Shown here: positions 53,672 to 62,612 of the stretch, piece by piece | Position numbering within the stretch: position 1 is the stretch's first letter | Layout: each line of letters starts with the position of its first letter | Origin: Streptomyces sp. NRRL B-24484 | GTDB taxonomy: Bacteria > Actinomycetota > Actinomycetes > Streptomycetales > Streptomycetaceae | Reading direction: 5' to 3' | Assembly: GCF_000717715.1 (NCBI RefSeq) | Contig: NZ_JOAI01000018.1 | Span: 1 to 64,000 of the forward strand | Length of the DNA: 64,000 nt | Program-made: the position numbers and the translations under genes | The notes under the pieces: model-generated | Database searches by the model: none | Seen by the model: only the letters and a program-made list of their open reading frames with translations | What the model was told of the DNA's origin: nothing

Positions 53672-55366
53672 TCACCCGGCGAGCTGCTCGGCCACGAGGT
53701 CGTGGTGGATCCGGTCCTGCGCGATCCCGGCGCGCAGCACCACCCCGACGGCCCGGCGCACCATCGCCGCGGGACCGCTGAGGAAGGCGTCGTGGCCGTG
53801 CCAGGGCGCGTAGCGGGAGACCACCTCGGGGAGCAGGCCGACCACCGCCTCGCCGGGCGCCGTGCCCGGCGCCTCGACCACGGGGTGCACCTTCAGCCAG
53901 GGGTGTCGCCGGTCGAGGCGGCGCAGTTCCTCCAGGGCGTAGAGCTCGGCCAGGCTGCGGGCGCCGTAGAAGACCTCGACCGAGCGGCCGTTCGCGCCGT
54001 GCTCGGCGACCTCCTCGACCAGGGCGGCGACCGGGGCGATGCCGGTGCCGCCGCCCAGGCAGAGCAGGTCGGCACCGCGGGCGTGGTCGACGACCATCCC
54101 GCCGGTCGCCGGGCCCAGCCGCAGCACGTCCCCGGGCGCCGCCCGGCCGACCAGCGCGGTGCTCACCCAGCCCGCCTGCACCCCCCTGACGTGGAAGGTC
54201 AGCAGCCCGTCCGGACGCGGCGCCGCGGCCAGCGAGTAGGGACGCCAGACCCGCGGCCACCAGGGCGTCTCCACCGCGGCGTACTGGCCGGCCCGGAAGG
54301 GGTAGGGCTGGTCGGGCCGCACGGTGAGCACGGCGACGTCACCGGCCCGGCGCTCGTGCGAGACGACCTCGGCGTGCCACCAGGCGGGCGCGGTGCGGGC
54401 GGACTCGTCGGCCGCCTCGATCATGATCCTGGAGACCAGCCCGTACACCCGGCGCCAGGCCAGCTCCGTCTCGTCGTTCCAGCGGTCGCCCGCGTACTTG
54501 GCGAGCGCGGTGAGCAGGCACTCCCCCACCGGCCCGTAGTGCGCGGTCCGCACGCCGTACTTGCGGTGGGCCCGGCCGAGGCCGGTGAGGTAGTCGGTGA
54601 GCTTCGCCGGCTCGCCGGCGCTGCGGGCGGCCGTCGTCAGCGCCCGGAACAGCCGGTCGCGCTGCACGTCCATGGCGGCCGGGAAGAGCGCCCGGACCTC
54701 CGGGTGGTGCAGGAAGATCAGCGCGTAGAAGTGCGCGGTGGCGCGGTCGGCGACCGGTTCGACGGCCGCCAGGCTGTCCCGGACGAGGGCGAGGTCGCGC
54801 GGGGTGGGCGGCCGGTCGGCCTCGGGGGAGGCGGTCCGCGGCAGCGGCGCGGGCGGCGGGGCGGCGATCGGGGCGCCCTCCGTCCAGGCCCGGGCCCAGC
54901 GGTCCCCGGGGCCGGACCGGTCGGGGGCGGGCACGTCGGTGAACCGCGGCGCGGGAGGGCGACCGACCGGCGCGGCCGGGCCCGCGTCCGGGCGGCCGGG
55001 GGCGGGGATCCGCGGCGGGACGGTGGGCGGCGCCGGCACGGCCGGCAGCGCCGGGCGGGGCTCCGGACCGGTCCCGGCGGCACCGGACGGCAGGCCCTCG
55101 GGGGCGGCCGCGGCGACTGCGGCCGCGGCGCCGGCGGGGGTGCCCGCCGGGAGCGCCGCCGGGGCGGCAGGGGCCGGCACCGCGGGGGCGGCCGGGGCAC
55201 CGGCCGCGGGGAGTGCCCGGGTGTCGGGAACGGGAGAGACGGAGGGGACGGAGGGGGCAGCGGGTTCGGCCGGGGCCAGCCCCGGCACGGTGGTCGGTCC
55301 GGTGGAGCCCGAGCCGGCTCTGACCCGCAGCGGACGGGCCTTCAATGCGACATGACGAGTACCCAA
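53672..55366 (-). CDS. Flavohemoglobin-like protein (globin plus FAD/NAD reductase) with Pro/Ala-rich N-terminus
   Basis: A 564-residue frame. Residues 1-185 are Pro/Ala/Gly-rich, probably disordered. A globin domain follows (about 190-315): VRDSLAAVEPVADRATAHFY, proximal His region TGLGRAHRKYGVRTAHYGPV. Then a ferredoxin-reductase module (about 325-564) with FAD-binding WRPYSLAAAP, NAD loop LCLGGGTGIAPVAALVEEV and the C-terminal AFLSGPAAMVRRAVGVVLR. It may detoxify NO by dioxygenation. The start is uncertain: TTG 55366 is the first in frame, and GTG codons inside the Pro/Ala part could equally serve. Codon use in the extension is very GC-rich. Confidence 0.83.
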   Translation of the reverse strand: MGTRHVALKARPLRVRAGSGSTGPTTVPGLAPAEPAAPSVPSVSPVPDTRALPAAGAPAAPAVPAPAAPAALPAGTPAGAAAAVAAAAPEGLPSGAAGTGPEPRPALPAVPAPPTVPPRIPAPGRPDAGPAAPVGRPPAPRFTDVPAPDRSGPGDRWARAWTEGAPIAAPPPAPLPRTASPEADRPPTPRDLALVRDSLAAVEPVADRATAHFYALIFLHHPEVRALFPAAMDVQRDRLFRALTTAARSAGEPAKLTDYLTGLGRAHRKYGVRTAHYGPVGECLLTALAKYAGDRWNDETELAWRRVYGLVSRIMIEAADESARTAPAWWHAEVVSHERRAGDVAVLTVRPDQPYPFRAGQYAAVETPWWPRVWRPYSLAAAPRPDGLLTFHVRGVQAGWVSTALVGRAAPGDVLRLGPATGGMVVDHARGADLLCLGGGTGIAPVAALVEEVAEHGANGRSVEVFYGARSLAELYALEELRRLDRRHPWLKVHPVVEAPGTAPGEAVVGLLPEVVSRYAPWHGHDAFLSGPAAMVRRAVGVVLRAGIAQDRIHHDLVAEQLAG

Positions 55367-55681
55367 GAGAATCGTTTCGCTTCCGGTCGCCCTGCAGCCA
55401 CACGGCTGGCTTCGCTCTGCTGACGCCCTCAGCAGCCTGGCACGACGCGGGTGCTCGTCCCACGAATCAACGGAACCGCGGACACATGCCCGGCGTACGC
55501 GCTAGTCTCGCGCAACCCGCGCCCCTCGCTACCCGTTGCGCGCCCGGGCGCCCGTACCCGAGCGGCCGTGGAGCTCCGGGCGCCCTCGTGCATCCGAGCG
55601 CCGGGACGGGCGCGGGGAACGCCGACGGGCCGGGCCCCCGATGGGGACCCGGCCCGGTGCCGTCCGGCGCCTCGCGGGCGG
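55367..55681. other. Gene-free gap between flavohemoglobin-like gene and E2 gene
   Basis: About 315 bp without a credible gene. It contains the terminator of the dehydrogenase operon at 55627-55655; on the other side lies the putative promoter region of the flavohemoglobin-like gene (near 55370-55420), with no confident boxes. Confidence 0.5.
55627..55655 (-). terminator. Terminator of the keto-acid dehydrogenase operon
   Basis: GGGCCGGG (55627-55634) pairs with CCCGGCCC (55648-55655), with inner CCCC/GGGG pairing around CGAT, 26 bp past the E2 stop. Confidence 0.7.
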
Positions 55682-57010
55682 CTACAGCGTGCGCAGCAGC
55701 AGTCCCGGCTGCTCGACGCAGTCCGCGACGAAGCGCAGGAAGCCGCCGGCCGTACCGCCGTCGCAGACCCGGTGGTCGAAGGTGAACGACAGCTGGGTGA
55801 CCTGCCGGACGGCGAGCTCGCCCTCGTGGACCCACGGCTTCGGCGTGATCCGGCCGACGCCGAGCATCGCCGCCTCCGGGTGGTTGAGGATCGGCGTGGA
55901 GCCGTCCACCCCGAAGACCCCGTAGTTGTTCAGGGTGAAGGTGCCGCCGGTGAGTTCGGCGGGCGTGAGCGTGCCGGCCCGGGCCGACTCGGTGAGCCGG
56001 GCGAGCTCGGTGGTCAGCTTCTCGGTGCCGAGCAGGTGGGCGTCGCGGACCACCGGGACGACCAGGCCGCGCTCGCTCTGGGCGGCGAAGCCGAGGTGCA
56101 CCACCCGGTGTCGGATGATCTGCGAACCGTCCGGCGAGACGCTGGAGTTCAGCTCGGGGAAGCGCTCCAGCGCGGCCGTGCTGATCCGGGCGAGCAGGGC
56201 CAGCACGCTGACCTTCGGGCCCGCGGCCCGGTTCAACTGGGCGCGCAGTGCCATCAGTTCGGTGGCGTCCGCGTCGACCCAGCAGGTCGCGGCCGGGATC
56301 TCCCGGTGGCTGCGGCCGAGCTTCTCGGCGATGGTGCGCCGCAGGCCGCGCAGCGGGATCACCTCGGCGTCCCGGTCGGCGGGTGCGGCGGCCGGTGCGG
56401 CCGCGGCCGGCGCGGTCGCCCCCGCGTCCACGGCACGCTGGACGTCCGCCCGCATGATGAGGCCGTCCGGGCCGCTGCCGGCCAGGGCGGCCAGGTCGAT
56501 GCCGTGGTCCCGGGCCATCCGGCGGACCAGCGGCGAGATCACCGGCACCACGGCCGGGACGGCGGCCGCGACCGGTGCCGGGGCGGCGGGTGCGGGCACG
56601 GGTGCGGGAGCGGGCGCGCCGACGGACGCCGACGCGGCGGCCCGGACCCGGGCCCGGCGGCTGCCGCGCGACTCGGCGACGCCGTAGCCGACCAGCGGAC
56701 GCTCCACCGGCTCGCCGGGGCCGCCCGCGGACGGCGCGGCGGAGTCGGCCGCACCGCCGCCGGGGGCGGACACCGCGACCGTCACCAGCGGAGCGCCGAC
56801 CGGCACCTCCTCGCCGACCGCGCCGAAGAGCGCGGTGACCACCCCGCCGTACGGGCAGGGCACCTCCACCACGGCCTTGGCGGTCTCCACCTCGACCACC
56901 GGCTGGTCGACGGCGATGACCTCACCGACCTCGACCATCCACCGCACGACCTCGGCCCCGGTGAGGCCCTCGCCGAGGTCGGGCAGGGTGAACTCGCGGA
57001 CGACGGGCAT
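55682..57010 (-). CDS. bkdC: Branched-chain keto-acid dehydrogenase E2 (dihydrolipoyl acyltransferase)
   Basis: A 442-residue E2 from ATG 57010 with GGGAGGAG upstream. One lipoyl domain (about 5-80) carries the lipoyl Lys in VEVETAKAVVEV; a Pro/Ala linker, a peripheral-subunit-binding domain (about 175-210, ISPLVRRMARDHGIDLAALA), a second linker and the catalytic domain (about 225-442) with active-site His in FTFDHRVCDGGTAGG. It transfers the acyl group to CoA. It follows E1-beta by 4 bp and ends the operon. No E3 gene is here; the shared lipoamide dehydrogenase would supply it. Confidence 0.93.
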   Translation of the reverse strand: MPVVREFTLPDLGEGLTGAEVVRWMVEVGEVIAVDQPVVEVETAKAVVEVPCPYGGVVTALFGAVGEEVPVGAPLVTVAVSAPGGGAADSAAPSAGGPGEPVERPLVGYGVAESRGSRRARVRAAASASVGAPAPAPVPAPAAPAPVAAAVPAVVPVISPLVRRMARDHGIDLAALAGSGPDGLIMRADVQRAVDAGATAPAAAAPAAAPADRDAEVIPLRGLRRTIAEKLGRSHREIPAATCWVDADATELMALRAQLNRAAGPKVSVLALLARISTAALERFPELNSSVSPDGSQIIRHRVVHLGFAAQSERGLVVPVVRDAHLLGTEKLTTELARLTESARAGTLTPAELTGGTFTLNNYGVFGVDGSTPILNHPEAAMLGVGRITPKPWVHEGELAVRQVTQLSFTFDHRVCDGGTAGGFLRFVADCVEQPGLLLRTL

Positions 57011-57014
57011 CACG

Positions 57015-58010
57015 TCACTCCTCCCACTGCAGCCGGGCGACCGCGTCCAGGATCCGGTCCACCCCGGGCAGGTGGTGGTGCTCCAGCATCGGTGCCGGGT
57101 AGGGGATGTCGAAGCCGCTGACCCGCAGCACGGGGGCGGCCAGGTGGTGGAAGCACTTCTCGGTGAGCCGGGCGGCGATCTCCGCGCCCGGGCCGGCGAA
57201 GCCGGTGGCCTCGTGGACGACGACCGCACGGCCGACCGAGCGGACGACCTCGCAGGCGGTCTCCTCGTCGAAGGGGACGAGCGAGCGCAGGTCGAGCACC
57301 GCGAGGTCCCAGCCCTCGGCCTTGGCGGCCTCGGCGGCCTCCAGGCAGACCGGCAGCGAGGGGCCGTAGGTGATCAGCACGGCGGAGCGGCCGGTGCGGC
57401 GCAGCACGGCCTTGCCGATCGGCTCGACGGGCGCCGCCGGGTCCCACTCGGACTTGCCCCAGTAGAGGCGCTTGGGCTCCAGGAAGACGACCGGGTCGTC
57501 GGAGGCGATGGCCTCGCGGAGCAGGCCGTAGGCGTCGTGCACGGTGGCCGGGGCGACCACGTGCAGGCCGGGCGTCTGGACGTAGTACGCCTCGGAGGAG
57601 TCGCTGTGGTGCTCGACGCCGCCGATGCCGCCGCCGTAGGGGACGCGGACGGTGATCGGCAGCGGCAGCTTGCCGGCGGTGCGGTTGCGCATCTTGGCGA
57701 CGTGCGAGAACAGCTGCTCCAGCGCCGGGTAGGCGAAGGCGTCGAACTGCATCTCCACGACCGGGCGCAGGCCGTACATGGCCATGCCGACCGCGGTGCC
57801 GAGGATGCCGGCCTCGGCGAGCGGGGTGTCCAGGCAGCGGTCCGGGCCGAACTCGGCGGTCAGGCCGTCGGTGATCCGGAAGACGCCGCCGAGCTTGCCG
57901 ACGTCCTCGCCCATGACGTGCACGGTCGGGTCGGCCTGCATGGCATCGCGCAGGGCCGCGTTGAGTGCCTGCGCCATGGTGCTGGTGCGGGCGGAGACGA
58001 CTGTGGTCAT
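57015..58010 (-). CDS. bkdB: Branched-chain keto-acid dehydrogenase E1-beta
   Basis: A 331-residue transketolase-like beta subunit from ATG 58010. VMGEDVGKLGGVFRITDGLT, TPLAEAGILGTAVGMAMYGL, PVRVPYGGGIGGVEHHSDSS (here TVRVPYGG), DDPVVFLEPKRLYWG and the C-terminal VLRVSGFDIPYPAPMLEHHH are typical of branched-chain rather than pyruvate E1-beta. The ATG overlaps the E1-alpha stop by one base (TGATG). Confidence 0.95.
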   Translation of the reverse strand: MTTVVSARTSTMAQALNAALRDAMQADPTVHVMGEDVGKLGGVFRITDGLTAEFGPDRCLDTPLAEAGILGTAVGMAMYGLRPVVEMQFDAFAYPALEQLFSHVAKMRNRTAGKLPLPITVRVPYGGGIGGVEHHSDSSEAYYVQTPGLHVVAPATVHDAYGLLREAIASDDPVVFLEPKRLYWGKSEWDPAAPVEPIGKAVLRRTGRSAVLITYGPSLPVCLEAAEAAKAEGWDLAVLDLRSLVPFDEETACEVVRSVGRAVVVHEATGFAGPGAEIAARLTEKCFHHLAAPVLRVSGFDIPYPAPMLEHHHLPGVDRILDAVARLQWEE

Positions 58011-59152
58011 CAGTGGTGCACCTCGGCCTCGGCGGCCAGTTCGGCGGCGAGCTGGGCGGCCTGCTCGCGCAGCTGCGGCGTGGGCTCGGCGTAGACGTGG
58101 GCGAAGAGCGACATCGGGTCGAGCTGCGGGTCCTCGTGGAACTCGGCGCGCATCCGGGCGGCCAGCGCCTCGGCCTCGTCGGCGGCGTCCTGGACGAGGG
58201 TGTCGTCGAGGACGCCGAGCGGGCGCAGGTGCCGCTCCATCAGCAGGATCGGGTCGTGCTCGCGCCAGGCGGCGACCTCGTCGTCCTGCCGGTAGCGGGT
58301 GGCGTCGTCGGCGTTGGTGTGCGCCTCGATGCGGTAGGTGAGCGCCTCGACCAGAGTCGGGCCGCCGCCGCTGCGGGCGCGCTCGAAGGCCTCGGTGAGG
58401 ACGGCGTGCACGGCGGGGGCGTCGTTGCCGTCGACCAGCCGGCCGGGCATGCCGTAGCCGACGGCCTTGTGCGCCAGGGTCGGGGCGGCGGACTGCCGGT
58501 CCAGCGGGACGGAGATCGCGTAGCCGTTGTTCTGGACGAGGAAGACCACCGGGGCGTTCAGCACCGCGGCGAAGTTCAGCGCCTCGTGGAAGTCGCCCTC
58601 GCTGGTGCCGCCGTCGCCGAGCATGGCGAGCGCGACGACCGGATCGCCGGCGAGCCGGGCGGCGTGCGCGAGGCCCACGGCGTGCGGGGCCTGGGTGGCG
58701 AGCGGGGTGGAGAGCGGGGCGGTGCGGGTGGCGCGCGGGTCGTAGCCGGTGTGGGCGTTGCCGCGCAGCAGGGTGAGGGCCTCCAGCGGGTCCACGCCGC
58801 GGGCGACCACGGCGAGGGTGTCGCGGTAGCTGGGGAACAGCCAGTCCTGCTCGTGCAGGGCCATCGCGGCGGCGACCTCGCAGGCCTCCTGGCCGGTGGT
58901 GGCCGGGTAGACGGCGAGGCGGCCCTGCTTGGTGAGGGTGGTGGCCTGCTGGTTGTAGCGGCGGCCGACGACCAGGCGCCGGTACAGCTCGCGCAGCAGT
59001 GCCGGGTCGGCCTTCTCCAGCGCCGGGGTGCCCAGGACGCGGAAGGGGGAGTCGTCCGGCAGCAGCGGGGCGGGATCGGTCCGCGGGGCGGTGGCACCGG
59101 GCAGCCAGCCGGGTACGGCGGCCGCCTGGTGTCGGTGGTCGAGAACGGTCAT
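58010..59152 (-). CDS. bkdA: Branched-chain keto-acid dehydrogenase E1-alpha
   Basis: A 380-residue TPP-dependent decarboxylase subunit from ATG 59152 with GGAGG 8 bp upstream. TPP motif GDGGTSEGDFHEALNFAAV through VQNNGYAISVP, phosphorylation-loop-like RIEAHTNADDATRYR, and GYDPRATRTAPLSTPLATQA. The complex makes branched acyl-CoA starters from valine, leucine and isoleucine keto acids for branched fatty acids and polyketides. First gene of the operon, opposite to an Lrp-type regulator; a TetR-style palindrome lies in the promoter gap. Confidence 0.95.
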   Translation of the reverse strand: MTVLDHRHQAAAVPGWLPGATAPRTDPAPLLPDDSPFRVLGTPALEKADPALLRELYRRLVVGRRYNQQATTLTKQGRLAVYPATTGQEACEVAAAMALHEQDWLFPSYRDTLAVVARGVDPLEALTLLRGNAHTGYDPRATRTAPLSTPLATQAPHAVGLAHAARLAGDPVVALAMLGDGGTSEGDFHEALNFAAVLNAPVVFLVQNNGYAISVPLDRQSAAPTLAHKAVGYGMPGRLVDGNDAPAVHAVLTEAFERARSGGGPTLVEALTYRIEAHTNADDATRYRQDDEVAAWREHDPILLMERHLRPLGVLDDTLVQDAADEAEALAARMRAEFHEDPQLDPMSLFAHVYAEPTPQLREQAAQLAAELAAEAEVHH

Positions 59153-59185
59153 CTCGGGGCACCTCCGGAGTGGTGGGGGCTCCCT

Positions 59186-59199
59186 ACCGATTGTTCGGT
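59186..59199. promoter_or_regulatory. TetR-style operator between E1-alpha and Lrp genes
   Basis: ACCGATTGTTCGGT matches the arms ACCGA/TCGGT, with centre TG in place of CG. The same motif, ACCGATCGTTCGGT, occurs before paaN (62613-62626). The site is 34-47 bp upstream of the dehydrogenase start. Confidence 0.55.
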
Positions 59200-59300
59200 C
59201 GTCTGTTCATCTTGACCAGATGTGCGACAGGGTGGTGGACAATCGGCCCGATCGGCGGTCGACTGGAGGCAGCACGTCCAACGAGGGAGGGTGGGGGGCC

Positions 59301-59765
59301 ATGTCGGCTGAACAGACGTCCAGGCTCGACCGTGTCGACCGTGCGATCCTGCGGCTGCTGCAGCAGGACGGCCGCGCTTCCATCCGCTCGGTGGCCGAGC
59401 GGGTGCACGTCTCCCGGGCCAACGCCTACGCCCGGATCTCCAGGATGGTCGAGGAGGGCGTCATCCGCGGGTTCACCGCGCGGGTGGACCACGAGAAGTC
59501 CGGGCAGGGCGCGTCCGCGTACGTCACGCTGAAGATCGTCCAGAACTCCTGGCGGACGATCCGCGAGCAGTTGCTGGAGCTGCCGGGGGTCGCGCACATC
59601 GCGCTGGTCGGCGGCGAGTACGACGTGCTGATGCTGGTGCACACCGCCGACAACCGGGCCCTGCGGGAGCTGGTGCTCAACCGCATCCAGGCGATCCCGG
59701 ACGTGCTCGGCACCCAGACCGTGCTGGTCTTCGAGGAGACCGACCAGGTCCCCCCGGACGCCTGA
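59301..59765 (+). CDS. bkdR: Lrp/AsnC-family regulator (BkdR-like)
   Basis: A 154-residue protein from ATG 59301 after GGGAGG. HTH (about 8-60): VDRAILRLLQQDGRASIRSV and VSRANAYARISRMVEEGVIR; then the RAM effector-binding domain (LLELPGVAHIALVGGEYDVL and RIQAIPDVLGTQTVLVF). It is divergent from the dehydrogenase operon by 148 bp, the arrangement of bkdR in Pseudomonas and Streptomyces, where branched amino acids are the signal. Confidence 0.9.
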   Translation: MSAEQTSRLDRVDRAILRLLQQDGRASIRSVAERVHVSRANAYARISRMVEEGVIRGFTARVDHEKSGQGASAYVTLKIVQNSWRTIREQLLELPGVAHIALVGGEYDVLMLVHTADNRALRELVLNRIQAIPDVLGTQTVLVFEETDQVPPDA

Positions 59766-59788
59766 GACGTAAGCCCCGGAGGGGCGCC

Positions 59789-60373
59789 CTACCGCGCGCG
59801 GAGGCCGTCGAAGGCGAGGTGGGCGACCGCGTCGGCGACGCCGTCCGCCCCGCGGGTGCCGGGCCGGTACCACTCCACGATGGAGTTGATCATGCCGAAG
59901 AGCAGTCGGGTGGCCAGCCGGGGCTCGACGTCCGACCGCAGCTCGCCGGCCGCGACCGCCGCCCGCAGCAGTTCGGCGACCCGGTGGTCGAAGTCGCGGC
60001 GGCGCTCCAGCGCCCACAGCTCGGTGGCGGTGTTGCCGCGGACCCGCAGCAGCAGGGTCACGTAGGGGAGTTCGGCGAGGAGCACCTCGGCGGTGCGCCG
60101 CACCACGTGCTCCAGCCGGTCCACCGGCGGGCCGGTCTCGGCGGCGGGCTCCTCCAGGATGCCGAAGAGGGCGTCCAGCGCGCGCCCGACGGCCAGCCGC
60201 AGCAGTTCCTCCTTGCCGCGGACGTGGTGGTAGATCGAGGACTTGGAGATCCCGGCGGCCCGGGAGAGGTCCTCCATCGACGTGCCGTCGTACCCGCGCT
60301 CGTTGAAGACCCGGACCGTCACGGCGAGCAGCGATTCGACGGTGTAGGCAGTACGGGGGGTGTTCTCGGCCAT
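59789..60373 (-). CDS. TetR/AcrR-family regulator (PaaR-like candidate)
   Basis: A 194-residue regulator from ATG 60373 (GTG 60379 would add two residues). HTH (about 10-55): VFNERGYDGTSMEDLSRAAG and ISKSSIYHHVRGKEELLRLA; the C-terminal ligand domain ends IVEWYRPGTRGADGVADAV, like TetR_C regulators of CoA-thioester and phenylacetate metabolism. The paaN gene lies 2.3 kb away, and palindromes of PaaR type (ACCGNNCGNNCGGT) precede paaN and the dehydrogenase operon. A phenylacetyl-CoA type ligand is inferred. Confidence 0.9.
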   Translation of the reverse strand: MAENTPRTAYTVESLLAVTVRVFNERGYDGTSMEDLSRAAGISKSSIYHHVRGKEELLRLAVGRALDALFGILEEPAAETGPPVDRLEHVVRRTAEVLLAELPYVTLLLRVRGNTATELWALERRRDFDHRVAELLRAAVAAGELRSDVEPRLATRLLFGMINSIVEWYRPGTRGADGVADAVAHLAFDGLRAR

Positions 60374-60418
60374 GGGCACGAGTATCCCCGGCAGCCCGGC
60401 GCCGCCTCCGCGCGGGGT

Positions 60419-60446
60419 GGCGGCTTCGCCGGCCGGCGAAGCCGCC
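60419..60446. promoter_or_regulatory. 28-bp perfect palindrome upstream of the TetR gene
   Basis: GGCGGCTTCGCCGG and its exact complement meet with no spacer, 46 bp before the TetR start. It may be an autoregulatory operator or, as RNA, a hairpin in the leader. It does not match the ACCGATCGTTCGGT motif. Confidence 0.45.
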
Positions 60447-60608
60447 GGAGGGGCGCCTACTCGAACGGCCGGCAGGCTGGCCGAAATTCCGGTGTTCCGC
60501 CCCGCCGGGGCCGCCTAGGGTCCTTTTCTCGTAGGGACGCACACGAACCGGAAATCCGGAACGTGCCCTTCGACATTTCCTTTCCACCCATCACCGGAAG
60601 GTCCTTCC

Positions 60609-61115
60609 ATGACGAACTGGATGCGGCGAGCAGCCACCCTCTCGGCCGGTCTGGTGCTCGCCGGCGGTGCCGCCATGGCGACCGCCCCGACCGCGTCCGC
60701 ACTGGTCAGCGGCCCGCTGCACCCCGCCAGCTCGGGCAAGTGCCTGGGCGTCTACGGGATGTTCACGGACAACGGCATGGACGCCGTGCAGTGGGACTGC
60801 AACGGCAACCCCGACCAGCGCTGGAGCTACTCCGGCGTCGGCGGCGGTTACTACACCATCACCAACGCGAATTCCGGCAAGTGTCTCGGCGTCTACGCCA
60901 TGGACAAGAAGGACGGCGCAGTGGCGGTCCAGTGGGACTGCAACGGCAACCCCGACCAGCAGTGGTACATCGACTCGGTCGGCAACGGCGCGGCCCACCT
61001 GATCAACCGCAACTCGGGCAAGTGCCTCGGCGTCTACGGCGGCAACACCGCGAACGGCACGGTCGCCGTGCAGTGGGAGTGCAACGGCAACCCCGACCAG
61101 GTCTGGTCCTCCTGA
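60609..61115 (+). CDS. Secreted beta-trefoil lectin-like protein (ricin/CBM13 type)
   Basis: A 168-residue protein from ATG 60609 after GGAAGG. Signal peptide (about 1-32) then one beta-trefoil made of three repeats, each with SGKCLGVY and a QWDCNGNPDQ-type end, so disulfides probably link the two Cys of each repeat. The domain has no catalytic partner and is secreted whole. It may bind galactose, xylan or another sugar. A large terminator follows. Confidence 0.92.
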   Translation: MTNWMRRAATLSAGLVLAGGAAMATAPTASALVSGPLHPASSGKCLGVYGMFTDNGMDAVQWDCNGNPDQRWSYSGVGGGYYTITNANSGKCLGVYAMDKKDGAVAVQWDCNGNPDQQWYIDSVGNGAAHLINRNSGKCLGVYGGNTANGTVAVQWECNGNPDQVWSS

Positions 61116-61122
61116 CGCCCCG

Positions 61123-61177
61123 CCCGCGGCCGGCCGGCGGGGTGCCCGCAGGGGTGCCCCGACCGGCCGGCCGCGGG
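61123..61177 (+). terminator. Terminator after the lectin-like gene
   Basis: A perfect 15-bp stem (61123-61137 with 61163-61177) encloses a 25-base loop with its own GGGGTGCCC-type hairpin, starting 7 bp after the stop. Confidence 0.75.
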
Positions 61178-61262
61178 CCTTCGGGCCGCTCGCGGCCGGG
61201 CGGTAGACTCCGCCGCGCCACCCGCATGCGGCGGGGTGACCGGCGACGGAGGACCGACGTCC

Positions 61263-62567
61263 ATGAGCGCGATACCTGACACCGCGGTGCCGCGTCAGCG
61301 GCCCGCCGCCGACCCGGTCGCCGCCGACCCGGCGCCGGCCGGCGCGGACGACCGCGGCGGGCAGCGCCCCCCGGAGCCGCTGCGCAGCGCGCTCGGCTCG
61401 GCGGCGGCACGCTTCGGACCGGCGCTCGGCCTGTACGGCGCGGTGAAGCTGATCGGTTTCGCCGTCTTCATGATGCTGCTGGAGTCCTCCGGCAAGTTCC
61501 GCGAGCAGTCGCCGCGGTTCGGCGGCGGCGCGAACCCGTGGGACGTGGTCGGCTCCTGGGACGGCTGGTGGTACCGGCAGATCGCCGAGATCGGCTACGA
61601 CCCCAAGCTGATACCGGACCCGGGCGGGTTCTTCCCCGTCCACCAGGACTCCTCGGCGTTCTTCCCGCTGTACCCGGGCCTCGTCCGGCTGGTGTCGGAC
61701 GGCACCGGCCTCGGCCTGTACGGCGCGGGCATGCTCGTCTCGGTGGTCTCCTCGTTCGTGGCCGCGGCCGGCATCTACGCGGTGGCGGCGCACCTCGGCG
61801 GCCGGCGGGCCGGCGTGATCGCCGCGGCGGTCTGGGGCGCCTTCCCCGGCGCCGGTGTCGAGTGGGCGGTCTACACCGAGTCGCTGTTCGTGGCGCTGGC
61901 CTCGTGGGCCTGCTACTTCACGATCACCCGGCAGTGGTCGCAGGCCGCGCTGGTGGCCTTCGTCGCCGGGCTGAGCCGTCCGACCTCGATGACGCTGATC
62001 GCCGGCGTCGCACTCTCGGCGGCCGTCGCGCTGTTCCGGCGCCGGGAGGAGGGCGTGGCCGGGCCGCTGACGGCGATCCTGCTGCCCCCGCTGAGCTTCT
62101 TCGGCTACATCGGCTGGGTGGGCTGGCGGATGGGCCACCTCGACGGCTACCTCACCCTGCAGCGCTACGGCTGGCTGCACTTCTTCGACTGGGGCTCGTA
62201 CACGAGCACGGCCGTCTCCAACATCCTGGTCGGCGAGACCGCGTACCTCTTCCCGTACCCGACCGAGGACCTGGTCGCCGTCCTGGTGCTGTTCGCGCTG
62301 CCCTGCCTGCTGGTGCCGTTCCTGTCCCGGCGGCCGCCGCTGGTGCTGGTGGTCTACACGCTGGGGACGCTGGTGCTGGCGCTGGGCAGCCAGCAGATGT
62401 TCGGCACGCTCTCCCGCTTCGTGCTGCCGGTGTTCCCGCTGACGATCCCGGTGGCGCTCGGGCTGCGGCGCCTCAGCCTGCCCTCGCTGGCGGTGGTGCT
62501 CGGCGTGGCCGGCGCCGCGTCCGGCTGGTACGCCGGCTACGTGATCTTCGAGCTGGGCATCCCGTAA
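61263..62567 (+). CDS. PIG-V-like membrane mannosyltransferase
   Basis: A 434-residue protein from ATG 61263 with GGAGG upstream. A hydrophilic Pro/Ala-rich N-terminus (about 55 residues) then about nine membrane helices. WDVVGSWDGWWYRQIAEIGY and AFFPLYPGLVRLVSDG are diagnostic of the GT-C PIG-V/mannosyltransferase family, which uses polyprenyl-phosphate sugars. In actinomycetes such enzymes add mannose to surface glycolipids or proteins. It stands alone, between the lectin gene and paaN. Confidence 0.87.
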   Translation: MSAIPDTAVPRQRPAADPVAADPAPAGADDRGGQRPPEPLRSALGSAAARFGPALGLYGAVKLIGFAVFMMLLESSGKFREQSPRFGGGANPWDVVGSWDGWWYRQIAEIGYDPKLIPDPGGFFPVHQDSSAFFPLYPGLVRLVSDGTGLGLYGAGMLVSVVSSFVAAAGIYAVAAHLGGRRAGVIAAAVWGAFPGAGVEWAVYTESLFVALASWACYFTITRQWSQAALVAFVAGLSRPTSMTLIAGVALSAAVALFRRREEGVAGPLTAILLPPLSFFGYIGWVGWRMGHLDGYLTLQRYGWLHFFDWGSYTSTAVSNILVGETAYLFPYPTEDLVAVLVLFALPCLLVPFLSRRPPLVLVVYTLGTLVLALGSQQMFGTLSRFVLPVFPLTIPVALGLRRLSLPSLAVVLGVAGAASGWYAGYVIFELGIP

Positions 62568-62612
62568 CCGCGGAGGCGTCCGGGCCGCGGGCGGCCGCGC
62601 CCTCTTGTCCCG

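Noticed and set aside
59212..59243. TTGACC and GACAAT as a promoter of the Lrp gene
   Set aside because: The spacing is 20 bp, longer than usual for sigma-70-type promoters, so it is not reported as a feature.
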